Shown here: one piece after another, positions 1 to 10,313 of the stretch | How the letters are laid out: every line of letters begins with the position of its first letter | How positions within the stretch are numbered: position 1 is the first letter of the stretch | Origin: Tupaia tana | Taxonomy: Eukaryota; Chordata; Mammalia; Scandentia; Tupaiidae | DNA length: 64,000 nucleotides | Direction of reading: 5' to 3' | NCBI GenBank assembly: GCA_026018925.1 | Contig: JAKSZU010000005.1 | Span: forward strand, 20,508,779-20,572,778 | Notes under the pieces: generated by a model | Seen by the model: the letters and a program-made list of their open reading frames with translations, nothing else | What the model was told of the DNA's origin: nothing | Databases searched by the model: none | Made by a program: the position numbers and the translations under genes

Positions 1-323
1 GTCTATTTTGGTACAAAATAATTGAAATCTTCACGTGATTTTTCATAACATGAACTTTTAGAAGACCCTTTATTAGTACCAAACCCTTATTGAACATTTC
101 CTTTGTGTGCATGTGCATTGGCTGTTACTACACATTGAAAGTTAAAGTACAAATAATTTTCTTTTCCCCTCAACAACAACAACAACAACAAACAAACAAA
201 AATAACAGATGGAGCTCTTACTGTGGAAGCTAGAAATTTTCAGGATATCTAATTCTGGAGGATGCTAACTGCAGAAAAGAAGTAGCTAAGTCATTAATGT
301 ATATCTAAGACCAAAACTCATTC
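1..323. other. Non-coding left edge with MITE end and (CAA)n
   Basis: No gene is visible here. Positions about 14-75 hold one end of the mariner-like MITE seen again near 3.4, 27.1 and 35.2 kb (it ends ATGAACTTTTAGAAG). A short CAA repeat lies at about 170-199. The rest is AT-rich and unrecognised. Confidence 0.6.
14..75. mobile_element. Mariner-like MITE, partial copy
   Basis: The stretch reads TTTTGGTACAAAATAATTG and ends CATGAACTTTTAGAAG. This matches the inner and terminal parts of the fuller copy at 3370-3486. The other end is missing, so the copy is probably truncated or diverged. Family assignment rests on similarity between copies in this window. Confidence 0.5.
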
Positions 324-499
324 ATGGGCACTGAAAATGGTATAGAATTTATTAAAGGTTATCAAGAGAGAATTCTGTTTTTTCACCAAGGCAAGTATTT
401 TCTCTTCTACATATCAAGACTGAAAATTTTATCTTATCTATTTTCAGTGCATGTGAGAGTACTCTGCAAGTATCTTTCTTCTATCAAAGAAGGTCTACC

Positions 500-795
500 G
501 GGACCAGCAGTTAGCGTAATGGCTATGTCGCTGGACTCCCACGTAGTCGACCGCGGTTCGAGTCCCGGACCCGGTGGTTTAAACTCACGCCGGGTGCGTG
601 TGCGTGCGTGCCCAAGATCCCAGGAGGAGAATGGAGGAGAAGGGATTGCGGCGTGGCCATCCCCCCTGGGGGGTGATTTGCGGCGTGGCCATCCCCCCTG
701 GGGGGTGATTTCTCGCTTTCTATCTCTCTGTCTCTGTCTGTCTGGCGAGCGCACGTGCCCTATAGCAAAAACCTCTCTAAAAAAAAAAAAAAAAA
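500..795 (+). mobile_element. L-type tRNA SINE, young copy with 32-bp internal duplication
   Basis: The copy starts GGGACCAGCAGTTAGCG. It has an A box TAGCGTAATGG at about 513-523, a B box GGTTCGAGTCC near 555-565, and ends with a pure A tail. Many CpGs survive, which suggests recent insertion. It carries a perfect 32-bp tandem duplication (648-679 and 680-711) of the GCGGCGTGGCC...GGTGATTT segment. No other copy here shows that doubling. Confidence 0.9.
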
Positions 796-823
796 GTCTC
801 TTTCAGATTAAAAAATGAGTATT

Positions 824-1001
824 GGGACCAGCAGTTAGCATAATGGCTATGTCACTGGACTCCCATGTAGTCGACTGCGGTTCAAGTCCCGGACCCAGTG
901 GCTTAAACTCATGCCAGGCGTGTGTGCGTGCATACTCAAGATCCCAAGAGGAGAATGGAGGAGAAGGGATTGTGGTGTGGCCACCTCCTCTGGGATGGGG
1001 A
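824..1001 (+). mobile_element. L-type SINE lacking its 3' end
   Basis: The head GGGACCAGCAGTTAGCATAATGG and the central GAGAATGGAGGAGAAGG module are present. The copy stops after CCTCTGGGATGGGG with no CT-rich part, no CCTATAGC end and no A tail. It lies 28 bp downstream of the previous SINE on the same strand. Loss of the 3' end is more easily explained by a later deletion than by insertion. Confidence 0.85.
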
Positions 1002-1588
1002 TATGGCTTTCCATCTAGGATTATGTTTCACAGCCCACCTTCATCAAAGTAGAGCTCTATGACTAGTTCTCATCAATATGTTGCCTGTGGGCCAAAGTAT
1101 TTAAGAAGTAGTTGTTAATTCCCTATGTTTTCACTTATATATTGGCTGGACATCAATGACCAAGGTCACCTCGAAAGCCATCTATTGAAGAATGACAGAG
1201 CCACAATCAAATTTGCGTTATGAATAGCTCCACATCACTGCCAGCTAAATTTTGTTTAGTGAGAAGTAAAATTTTATAAGATTAAGCCATGGAGATATGG
1301 AGTTTGTTATACTGATTATTTTACTTTAATACAGAAACTAATATTTTAAAGTAGGTGCTATTGTACAAATATCTTAAAACATGTGAGATTACTTCAGACA
1401 CTACATAGGGGACAGTAAAAAGTTTAACAATGAAGATTTAGAAGACAGAGACCCAAGATATGGAGTGACAAAACATTTATAGATAGACTATCTCTGAGAA
1501 TTAAGTTTAAAAACAATCAATTTGCTTGTAGCTGTAAGAGAAGAGGTTAATAAAAGAACGTTGGTAGAATCTGTTAGTTGAATGAAGA
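1002..1588. other. No recognised feature
   Basis: This AT-rich sequence has no open frame of note, no tRNA-like head and no repeat I recognise. Confidence 0.5.
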
Positions 1589-1639
1589 CTATATTAGTTT
1601 CCTAGAGCTACTAAAAAATGGGAGTATAAAACAATAAGA

Positions 1640-1702
1640 ATTTCTTCTTCTTCTTTTTTCCTTTCTTATTTTCTTTCTTCTTCCTTCCTTCCTTCTTTCT
1701 GT

Positions 1703-1767
<65 letters not shown>

Positions 1768-1778
1768 TTTTTTTTTTG
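1640..1778. repeat. (TTTC)n microsatellite
   Basis: An uninterrupted TTTC array occupies about 1702-1766, flanked by irregular TTC/TTCC runs. It occupies the position of the SINE A tail and probably grew from it. Confidence 0.9.
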
Positions 1779-2034
1779 TAGTCTGCTGTAGGGCATATGC
1801 ACTCACCAGAGAGAGACATAGAGAGAAAGATCTAGAGAGAGGAAAAGTGAGAAAGTACCTCCAGGTGGGTGGTCATGCAACAATCCCTTCTCCATTTTCC
1901 ACTCTGGATTTTGGGCACACACCTACACATGCTCAGTGTGATTTTCAAGCAACTGGGTCCAGGACTCAAACTGAGCTGCCTAGTCAGACATGTGAGATCC
2001 AGTTGCCTTAACCTCCACATCACCTGCTAGCCCA
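1640..2034 (-). mobile_element. L-type SINE with TTTC-expanded tail
   Basis: Read on the minus strand, the head ends at about 2034 (CACCTGCTAGCCC on the plus strand) and the body includes CAATCCCTTCTCC and CTGTAGGGCATATGCACTC. Its tail has grown into a long pyrimidine microsatellite at 1640-1778. It sits inside an MLT2-like LTR and is therefore younger than it. Confidence 0.85.
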
Positions 2035-2406
2035 TGTTTTCTCATAGTTCTAAAGCCTAGAAGTCCAAGTATTCAGGGCTTTTCTCCCTCCAAAATTTCT
2101 AAGCAGAATCCTGCCTATTCCTGGATTTTGGTGGTTGTTGGCTCTCTTGCATGTCTTGCTTTGTAGCTGCAGCTCTCTAATTTTTTCATGTGTCTTTACA
2201 TGTACATATTCAGATGTCTATTGTATGCTCTGTGTGTGTGAGACTGGTGTCTATCCTTATTGGAGTTAAGGCCCACAGTAAACCAGTATGACCTTATCTT
2301 AACTTGAATATATATGCAAAGATCAAATTCCAAATAAGGTTACATTCACGGTGTCAGGGGTTAAGACTTTAACAAGGCTTTTCGGGAAACATAATTCAAC
2401 CCACAA

Positions 2407-3074
2407 GATAGACATCAAGGAGGTCAAGTAAAAATTTTCTTTTTGTGTAGGTAAAACTGAAAGGGTATAGAAAGAGTACAGATGTTTATAGCCTCAAATG
2501 TTGGAAAAGTAAGGTTCTGCTCCAATGGATCATTATGAAGCCAGACTAACCAAAGTATCTAACATCTTCTGCATATGGCTTTCAGGGTTACTAGGGTGGG
2601 GAGAATAGATTCTGTATGTAAGAATGAGGATACACCTAGATAACTTTTGGCCACAGGGGTCTGTTACAGCAGAGAGGGCCAGCTGTCCACAAATACCATG
2701 TTCCTCTTACATAATGTGGAATTTTGCTAAGAAGTAATAGTCTATTTGGGGATTACATTTTTAAAATTCTTTTGCATCTAGGTGAGAATGAAAGGGATCT
2801 GTTTTACTTCTACCTGGCTGACAAGTATGTAAGCCCTCCTCCATCTTCTGACTAGATGCCCACATTCAGGATGACTTTGAGTTCTGCATGTTGAATAAGT
2901 TACCTCTGTCAGACTGGATCCCGTAATGATTTGATGGAAAATTAAACTTGCATTTTATTAACTCATTGAGAATTAAAGTGTTTATCTGTTAAGGGAATAA
3001 AATATTTTACCTTAACCAACATATAAAATGTTCTTTAATTTATCTAAAATTTTCTCTATGCTAGGCATTTTAGG
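2407..3074. other. No recognised feature
   Basis: This mixed-composition sequence has no coding potential and no repeat I can name. It could hold decayed ancient elements. Confidence 0.45.
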
Positions 3075-3325
3075 TGTGCACTCACCAGAGAGAGAAGACA
3101 CACACATACACACACATGCACACACAGACGCATATACACCTTTCAATGGGGAGTGAGGCCATGATGGAATTCCTTCTCTTTCATTTCCCAATCATGTTGG
3201 GATTTTGAGCACACATGCACATGAATGTGTTTTTTTCAAGAAGTTGTACCCAATATTTGAACCATGTGGTCAGCCATGTATGATGAAGCTCTCTGGTCCA
3301 CCAGGGCATGGGGCCAGCCTCCCCC
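3075..3325 (-). mobile_element. Diverged L-type SINE
   Basis: The plus strand shows the complement of the SINE: GTGTGCACTCACCAGAGAGAG at left, CTTCTCTTTCATTTCCCAATC in the middle and CCAGGGCATGGGGCCAGCC at the head end. CA-rich expansions lie at 3098-3128. Divergence is high, so it is an older copy. Confidence 0.65.
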
Positions 3326-3369
3326 CAAATCATACTATTATTAAGTTTAAAGGGCAGTCTATACAAAAG

Positions 3370-3486
3370 ACCCTCAATAAGTTCACAAAAAATGCATATC
3401 ATGAAAAAACTATGCATGGATTTTGACTTGTTTTGTGCCAAAATAAACTCATATTTTAATTCTAGTTTCATGAACTTTTTGAAGTT
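3370..3486. mobile_element. Mariner-like MITE, near-complete copy
   Basis: The right terminus CATGAACTTTTTGAAG is the inverted complement of the left terminus seen in the 35.2-kb copy (CTTCAAAAAGTTAATG). The interior contains ATATCATGAAAAAACTATGC and TTGTGCCAAAATAAACTC. It is short, non-coding and has terminal inverted repeats, which fits a non-autonomous DNA transposon. The superfamily is inferred. Confidence 0.6.
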
Positions 3487-3669
3487 CCTTCAGTGGTGCT
3501 GTCATCACTTTGTCACCTTTTATTCACTTCTAACCCTATTATAATCTATCTTTCTCCCCGTTAAGCAAATGAAAATGTACTTCTTCATAGTCTCTAATGG
3601 CTTCTCAGTTTTCAAATAAAACAGACACATTTATTTCTCATCTTGCTTTACTTGGTTGTATCACTTTAG

Positions 3670-3701
<32 letters not shown>

Positions 3702-4189
3702 GAGTTTTTTTATTCCCCATTATTCCCTTCCTTCTTGGCTTCTGATTTTGTCCTTTAATATTGTTAGAGATTGATAATTCTTTATTCTCACTCCTTTTAA
3801 GTTCCTTTTCTGGATCTTTTTTCTTTGCCTAGTCCCTATTCGTTGGAGTTTCATGATGTCCTGTCTTCCTATGTTCTCATATTTTCTATTTTACTCATGC
3901 TCGCAAACCTACTTTCTGTGTGCTGATGGCTTTCACATTTATGCAGTTAGGCTGACCTCTCGTAGACCCTCGTTAGGCAGCTCTAGGGTATTCTTTATCT
4001 GGACATTCCATAGAGTCTTCAAACAAAACAGAGCTAAATTCATCATCTTCTTTCCCCTCAAACCTATGATTCTTCTTTAATCCTTATATAAGAGGATATT
4101 CCTTTATTTATTTATTTATTTATTTATTCTTCTAGGCTGTTACAGTCCTTCATTCATCTTAAATAGTCACATTCAAGTTACCTTCAGTG
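3487..4189. other. No gene; poly(A) and (TTTA)n
   Basis: A run of about 25 A at 3677-3701 and a TTTA array at about 4103-4127 are the only structured features. The rest is unrecognised. Confidence 0.6.
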
Positions 4190-4625
4190 TAGAGTAGACA
4201 TAATGACTTTCTTTTAACCAACAAAGTATAAAAAAGTGATGGGATGTCCCTTCTGAGATGAGGTTACAAAAGACTGTGTCTTTCATCTTGGTGGGATTCC
4301 CTTTCTTGCTTTCCTCTTGTTCCCATGGAGAGAGTCAGCCAGTATGAGATGAAGGGTGGCTTGTGGTCAGTAGGCAGTAAGGACTAAAGCCCTCAGTCCA
4401 ATAGCCTGGGAGGACTGAGATTCTGCTATCAGTGAGAGAGTTGGGGAGCTGATTCAGCCTCAGTTGAATAGCAAGATGACCATGGCCTTGGATGGCATTA
4501 TGGTCATGGCCTTGTGAGAAACCCTGAAACAGAAGACCCTGCAAAGCCATGCTTTGATTTCTGATCAACAGAAACTTGAGATAATAAATGTGTGTTACTT
4601 TAGGGTATTAAGTTTTAGGGTAATA
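4190..4625 (+). mobile_element. MaLR LTR (MLT1-like)
   Basis: Landmarks in order are GATGTCCCTTCTGAGATGAG, GGTTACAAAAGACTGTG, CAGAAACTTGAGATAATAAA and TGTGTTACTTTAGGGTATTA. These match the MLT1 group of ERVL-MaLR LTRs as I recall them. It is an old solo LTR without internal sequence. Confidence 0.65.
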
Positions 4626-5210
4626 TCAACAGATGAATGCATAAAGAAAATGTGAAACATAAATAAAATGGAATACTATTCAGTCATTAAAAATAACAAA
4701 ATTATATTACTCAAGGCAATATGGACAAGTTCAGAGGATATGCTACATGAAATAACTCAGACACAGAAATAGAAAAATTGCATTTTCTCACTCATATGTA
4801 GAAACTAAAAAAGTATACTTTATAGAAGAGGAATGTAGAATAGTGGTTACTAGAGTCTAAGATGGAGAGGGAGGAGGAAGTAGAGAGAGATGTTGGTTAA
4901 TGGATTCAAAATTAAGGTTAGATAAGAGATAACTTCTATAGTTCTATAGCATAAGAAGGTAATTATTCTCAACAGTAATTAATTATATGTTTCAAATAGC
5001 TAGAAGAATTTAAATATTCCCAACATAAAGTAATAATAAATGCTCAAGGTGATAGGTATGCTAATTATCCTGATTTGATCAATATACGTTATATTTAGGT
5101 ATCAAAAATTACCCTGTTCCCCATAAATATGCACAATTGTTATATGTCAACTAAAACTAATTCTCATAATAAAAGTAATAAAGTTAAAAAGTAATTAAAC
5201 ATAAAGTTTT
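4626..5210 (+). mobile_element. L1 3' end, old (L1M-type)
   Basis: It includes the end of ORF2 (AATGGAATACTATTCAGTCA, encoding a WNTIQS-like tail) and a 3' UTR with GTGGTTACTAGAGTC and CCCCATAAATATGCAC. The AT-rich tail ends near 5210. It is 5'-truncated and diverged. Confidence 0.7.
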
Positions 5211-5275
5211 AGAATACTAATTGGTTATACAGCAATATATAAACTAGTACAAGAAATAAGAAAATGACGACACAT

Positions 5276-5460
5276 GCCCGGCCATTGTAGATTAAGCTAT
5301 AGGTGTTGCTAGTAGGCAGGAAAAGGTCACATGGGAGATCCAGGTTCCATTCCTGGCCCATTCTAAAAGTCTGGCACTGTAGCACCTGCCCGTAGTCCAA
5401 GCTGCTTGGGAGGCTGAGGCAGGAGGATAAAGACACAGTGAGACCTTGTCTAGAAAAAAA
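5276..5460 (+). mobile_element. Composite tRNA-like/7SL-like SINE
   Basis: The first part (5276-5360) is tRNA-like, with a B-box-like GGTTCCATTCCTGG. The second (about 5381-5453) reads CCCGTAGTCC, GCTTGGGAGGCTGAGGCAGG and CAGTGAGACCTTGTCT, then an A tail. That second part is strikingly similar to the Alu/7SL core. The order tRNA-like then 7SL-like differs from the L/S SINEs here. A relative lies at 8207-8360. 7SL-derived SINEs are known only from Euarchontoglires. Confidence 0.6.
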
Positions 5461-5463
5461 TAC

Positions 5464-5800
5464 AAAGCAGAATGGTGGTTACCAGAGCATGGGGAGTGGG
5501 TGGACAGAGAGGAGACACTAGTCAATGTGTATAGAGTTAGATTTAGATGGGAAGAATAAGTTCTGGTGTTCTTTTGTACAGCAAGGAGACTACAGTTAAA
5601 AATAATGTATTGCATATTTCAAAATAGCTAAAAGAAAGAATTTTAAATATTCTCAACACAAAGAAATGATGAATGTTTGAGGTGATATATATGTGGTAGT
5701 TGGCCTAATTTGATCATTTCACATTAAAACATCACAATATATCCCATAACTATATACATTTATTATTTGTCAATTTAGAGTAAAATGAAACTATAAAATC
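5464..5800 (+). mobile_element. L1 3' UTR fragment, old (L1M-type)
   Basis: It begins AGCAGAATGGTGGTTACCAG and continues through TACAGCAAGGAGACTACAG and CCATAACTATATACATT. It repeats the same 3' UTR region as the copy at 4626-5210, so this is a second L1 3' end in the same orientation. Confidence 0.65.
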
Positions 5801-5827
5801 TTGATGGTAAAACTTAAAAATTATTTT

Positions 5828-5828
<1 letters not shown>

Positions 5829-5863
<35 letters not shown>

Positions 5864-6088
5864 TCATAGGGCACATGCACTCACCAGAGAGAATACAGAG
5901 AGAGGGAAGTGAGAAAATACTTCTCAGGGGGGATGACTATGCTGCAATCCCTTCTCCTCCATTATTCTCTTGGGATTTGGGGTATGTGTACATATGTACC
6001 TGGCATGATTTTTAAGATACAGGGTTTAGGACTTGAACTGTGGTTGGCCATCTGGGAATTGAGCACCTTAGTCACCTTGCTACCTACT
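5829..6088 (-). mobile_element. L-type SINE with poly(A) tail
   Basis: The plus strand opens with about 34 T (the tail), then TCATAGGGCACATGCACTC, CAATCCCTTCTCCTCC and the head complement TTGCTACCTACTGAT. The body is moderately diverged, yet the tail is long and pure. Confidence 0.85.
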
Positions 6089-6114
6089 GATTTCACTTAT
6101 GAATTTTAACCTTT

Positions 6115-6369
6115 TTTTTCTTATTTATTCTTTTTGGTGCGTGCACTCGCCAGACAGACAGAGAGAGACAGGGAGACAGAAAGCTAGAAATCACTCCCCC
6201 CCAGAGGGGATGGCCAAACCGCAATCCCTTCTCCATTCTCCACTCGGGATCTTGGGCACGCACGGACATGCACCCGGCGTGAGTTTTAAGCCACGGAATC
6301 CTGGACTCGAACCATGGTCGACTACATGGGAGTCCAGTGAAATAGCCATTACGCTAACTGCTGGTCCCC
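6115..6369 (-). mobile_element. L-type SINE with 13-bp target-site duplication
   Basis: The direct repeat AATTTTAACCTTT at 6102-6114 and 6370-6382 brackets it exactly. The plus strand runs from the tail (TTTTTCTT...) through GCACTCGCCAGACAGACAG to the head complement GCTAACTGCTGGTCCCC. The duplication ends in T on this strand, as expected for an L1-type nick. Confidence 0.92.
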
Positions 6370-6609
6370 AATTTTAACCTTTGACATTGGAAGAAATAGT
6401 ATCACTAAGAATTTATCATTAATGAACTCTTAGAATATTTGAATATCTCTTAATATAGATATTTAAATATCATATTTTAGCTTTTATCAGCATTTGATAA
6501 AAAATATTTTTCTTCAATGAACACATTTATTAACTCCTTCAACATGCTTATTTTTTATTTGTGTCTTTACGGCATGAAAATTATAAATGAATATCCAAAT
6601 GGTTAAGAA

Positions 6610-6865
6610 GACCCTGTCTTGGTGGTATAGTTGCTAGTCCACTGAATTCTAATACTGGAAGCCACATGGTTGACTTCAAGTTGTCGTCCCGTGATCAGTT
6701 GACCTGAAGCATGCTGGGAGTATGTGCACACTTGCCCAAGATCCTGATGAGGTAGAAGGTTGGGGGAAGGAGATCATGTGATAGCACCCTCTTGAGAGTG
6801 ATTTTCTCTTTCAAGCGTGTGCATAGACTTTCTATAATGAATTAGATAAGTAAACTTAAAAAACA
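6610..6865 (+). mobile_element. Old L-type SINE
   Basis: The head reads TCTTGGTGGTATAGTTGC and the body keeps CTGGGAGTATGTGCACACTTGCC as traces. The end (TCTATAATGAATTAG) is a decayed form of the CCTATAGC terminus. It is heavily diverged and CpG-poor. Confidence 0.6.
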
Positions 6866-8206
6866 ATAAATAGTTAAGAAATTACATACATTTTGATTAA
6901 TTATAAAGAATTGGAATATGTGGTTAAATTAAACCTCATATATTTAGCAGATATCTTCATATAATCAAAGCAATGTTCTTCAACCTTACCTTACATTAGC
7001 ACTTCTTATATAACAAAAATGTCACAAAGTATGAATATGCATAGCCTTAGTTCTTCCAGTGAAAATTTATTTTATAGTTTTTACATACACAATGACATGG
7101 CAACGCACTATATTGTTCCTTGTACATTGGCTAATTGTGTCTGCGTGTGACTTAATTTAAGTAGCTGTCTTTTTTAATTCATTATTTTAATACTTTTACC
7201 CTCCCTTTTTCCATTTTAAATTATCTCCATGATGAAATAGAACACTCTAATCCTAAGGATAGAAAAACATTACTTCTGAGCAATTTTTCAGTCACAGGTC
7301 AATAATTTTGATAGCTGGTGTTACATTTGCCTCATTTAGCAGTATGGATACAAATATTCTTGCAGCTCAGAGAGAATCACCAAGGTACTAAATACCACCG
7401 TTAGGACAAAGACAGGCATCATTAAGAAGGGCAAATGTTGCAGCACATTTTATTGTGAGCTATAGCTGCCTGATGAAGTTTGGTGCCTTGACAGCCATAA
7501 ATCACATTCACAGATTAAACTCATTTTCTATGGCCTAAAGGAGCTTTTCTAGATTCAGTCATTAAATTTTTAGTTTAACCATTCTCATATGTGGAAAAAA
7601 TGATGTGTTCTACAGAGATGTAATGGTTATCCCCACTCCAGAGAAATTTACTACATTATATTGTGGGGCTTAATAGAGATTTAAGTTTCATGTGAGGAAT
7701 AGACTGAAGATAAAATTTAATGGTGCATTGACCCACGAAGGTGGGTTGTCATCGTAAGTCATACCAAAAAGCTGTAAGTGATGAGATTTGCTATCTTCTC
7801 ACTGAAAAAAATATTTTAAGAAAATGTGAAAGAATGTCTCGCACCATAAATTTTTATTTCCAAGTACTTTTGCCTATCACCAAGCATCACAGAAGATCCT
7901 CTCAGTCTATGATGTGTTGACTTTACGTCTGTATTAAACACTAAAGCCAAATATGTCTTATTAACCCGAGATTTAAAAGGATGACTTTCCCTCTTTGTAA
8001 TTTGTAATACAAAAAAAAGCAGAAGGATGTAGATAATTTAGTGGTTTTTATGTAGGATTTAGTTCTCAAAATAAATCTTCAGATAATCTGTGTGCCCCCA
8101 TAGAAATGTATTGTTTTTCCACAATTTGGTATCCAACATGAGTTTGCTTTTCTACACAGGCCTGCTTTTTGTGTCTACTCCCTCTGTCAAACATTTCAGA
8201 CACATG
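6866..8206. other. Repeat-poor single-copy stretch
   Basis: No SINE, L1 or LTR signature is visible over 1.3 kb and no frame looks coding. Segments such as 7430-7560 have a more balanced composition than the flanks. It may be simply unique DNA or could hold conserved non-coding sequence; only alignment can tell. Confidence 0.45.
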
Positions 8207-8360
8207 GCCCAGCTGTGGTGGCGTAAGTGACAGGGCACTGCTGTATGAGGCTGGGCCATGCAGGAGCTCAGTTCAGATTCTGGTCCAACCGGAACACACC
8301 AGGTAAGGACTTTCCCTGTGGTCCTGGAAAGAGGGAGGCTGGGGCAGAGGAATGAAGTAA
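8207..8360 (+). mobile_element. Composite tRNA-like/7SL-like SINE, second copy
   Basis: The head GGCCCAGCTGTGGTGGCGTAAG resembles a tRNA A-box region, followed by CAGTTCAGATTCTGG in the B-box position. The tail CCCTGTGGTCCTGGAAAGAG plus GGGAGGCTGGGGCAGAGGAA matches the 7SL-like part of the 5276-5460 copy in the same order. It is diverged and lacks a clear A tail. Confidence 0.5.
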
Positions 8361-9924
8361 TGAAATACTGTATAACGATAATGAAAATACTGTACATTGT
8401 GTTGTCTGACCTGGCCGTCAATTAGACATACATAGCTGCTAGTCACTAGAAATGTGACTGAAGAACTAAAGTTTTTTTCTCATCAAATTTTAATTAGTTG
8501 AAACTTAAATAGCCACATGTGGCTACTTTATTAGAAAGTTCTATTAAAATAACCAAATAATAGGCCATGCTGTATTTTGAATGTATTGTTCCTTTCAGCT
8601 GAAAATGATAATGTCCTTGGCATTTTATTTTTTATTTTATTTTAATGCATACCTGTTATGTGCAAAATACTATAAAATTTTTAAATAGATGCTTACCTAT
8701 TTATATTGTTTTTATTTATTTTGAAACTCTAATTGACTGCTGAGTTTCATAGGAAATTATCTTTGGTCCTATGGTGAACCGAATGTACACTTGCTAGGAG
8801 CTTTTCTGGAACACCACGATTCTCTCAGTAGCTGGGCTGTTTTGCTGTGACCTATCTCTGTCATGACCAGAGGTGGTCAGGTTCTAGGTGCAGAGTCAAT
8901 AGAAGAATATGTGGAATCGATGAAAAATATGTTAAAAAAGACCATTTATGTCTCCTCTTTTTTGGCTTTTCTCAAAATTCTTCCTGAGATTTTATATTAA
9001 AGGAGTATGAATTGCTTCAAATGGAATAAGAACCTCATATTGTAATATCTATGGCACTTTCATAGATTCTTTGAAAACCAAATTCCCAATTCCTAAATAC
9101 AAAAAAGACACTGTTGAAAGCATTTTACTTGAGAATATATTCAGGTATTATAATAACAATTACATAAATTTTTTAGAACATTTCTGCCTGATTGGATTAA
9201 GATCAAATTTATTAAAATGTGTCTGAACCAATTAAGTAAATTGTGATATAATGTAAAGTACAAAACACTCACCAATGATAATAATTTCTATCAACATTTC
9301 ACATCTGTACCTAACTTGAAGCAGATGCTATAAGACATGGCTCATTGTTTTATATTTGCATGTGACAACATGTTTTGATGTGTTCTTTCTAATTGTAACA
9401 TCATGTAATGCAGTTTTTAAAAGTACATGTGTGGTAAGTGTCAAAATGCGAGTTAAAATTTGATTTCCAAAACTCTTTGTAGCATTTCCAGTGATTCTAT
9501 CCTTTTCCATATACCCCACAGGAATTGACCAATATGGATTGCTGAGAATGAAGTTTTAGATTCTATACCTTCTTTAATGCACACACATACACATTTATTT
9601 ATATTGTATTTTCTAGACAGATAATGAATCAGAAGTGCGCACCTATTTTTTTCACAGAGGAAACGTTTCTGTAAGTCATAGAAGGTGGCCAGTGACAACC
9701 TAGCCTTTCAATAATATTCCTATAATTAATAGATGAGAAGATGAGTTCTGGTAAGAGCTGCATTTCAAGTATTTGAGAACATGTAAGATATTAGGGAAAT
9801 CTTCAATTTAGCATTTCCTGTTTTGGTTCCAAGTGGCTATGAAAGGAGGTTATAAGAGGGGGAATAGAGACTTTTAGAAGGAGTGTCTATAAAAAACTAC
9901 CTACTTTCATTAAGAGTAAATGAT
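8361..9924. other. No recognised feature
   Basis: AT-rich sequence. No tRNA-like head, retroelement landmark or coding frame was found over 1.5 kb. Confidence 0.5.
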
Positions 9925-10178
9925 GGGAACCAGCAGTTAGTGTAATGGCTATGTCGCTGGACTCCCACGTAGTCGACCGCGGTTCGCGTCTCGGACCCGG
10001 TGGCTTACAACTCACGCCGGGCGCGTGTGCGTACGTGCCCAAGATCCCGAGAGGAGAATGGAGGAGAAGGGATTGCGGCGTGACCATCCCCCCTGGGGGG
10101 TGATTTCTCGCTTTCTGTCTCTATGTCTCTCTCTCTGTCTGTCTGGCGAGCGCACGCGCCCTATAGCGAAAAACCTCT

Positions 10179-10223
<45 letters not shown>
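9925..10223 (+). mobile_element. L-type SINE, young, 13-bp target-site duplication
   Basis: It is bracketed by AAGAGTAAATGAT at 9912-9924 and 10224-10236. The copy is full length and CpG-rich, with an A tail of over 40 bases at 10180-10225. It has the variants GTTCGCGTCTCGG, GGCTTACAACTC and CTGTCTCTATGTC, all shared with the copy at 33362. Confidence 0.93.
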
Positions 10224-10228
<5 letters not shown>

Positions 10229-10313
10229 TAAATGATTAAAATATAATGTCTTTCTTGAGTATAAATGAACAAGTGTTATAATAAGGAGTATGAAAGTACA
10301 AAGATTATATTAA

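Larger units (their letters stand above)
1590..2406 (+). mobile_element. ERVL-type LTR (MLT2-like), split by a SINE
   Basis: The left part begins TATTAGTTTCCTAGAGCTAC. The right part resumes at about 2035 with TTTTCTCATAGTTCTAAAGCC and AGAAGTCCAAG, and ends near CATAATTCAACCCAC. These are landmarks of the MLT2 class of ERVL long terminal repeats as I remember them. The element is old and diverged and no internal retroviral sequence is attached. The SINE at 1640-2034 interrupts it. Confidence 0.65.

Noticed and set aside
505-575. tRNA gene candidate (A and B boxes)
   Set aside because: The boxes belong to the SINE head; the segment has no convincing acceptor stem and is followed by the SINE body.
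324-818. 164-codon open frame on the plus strand
   Set aside because: Its second half is the translated SINE at 500-795; the first half has no known motif.
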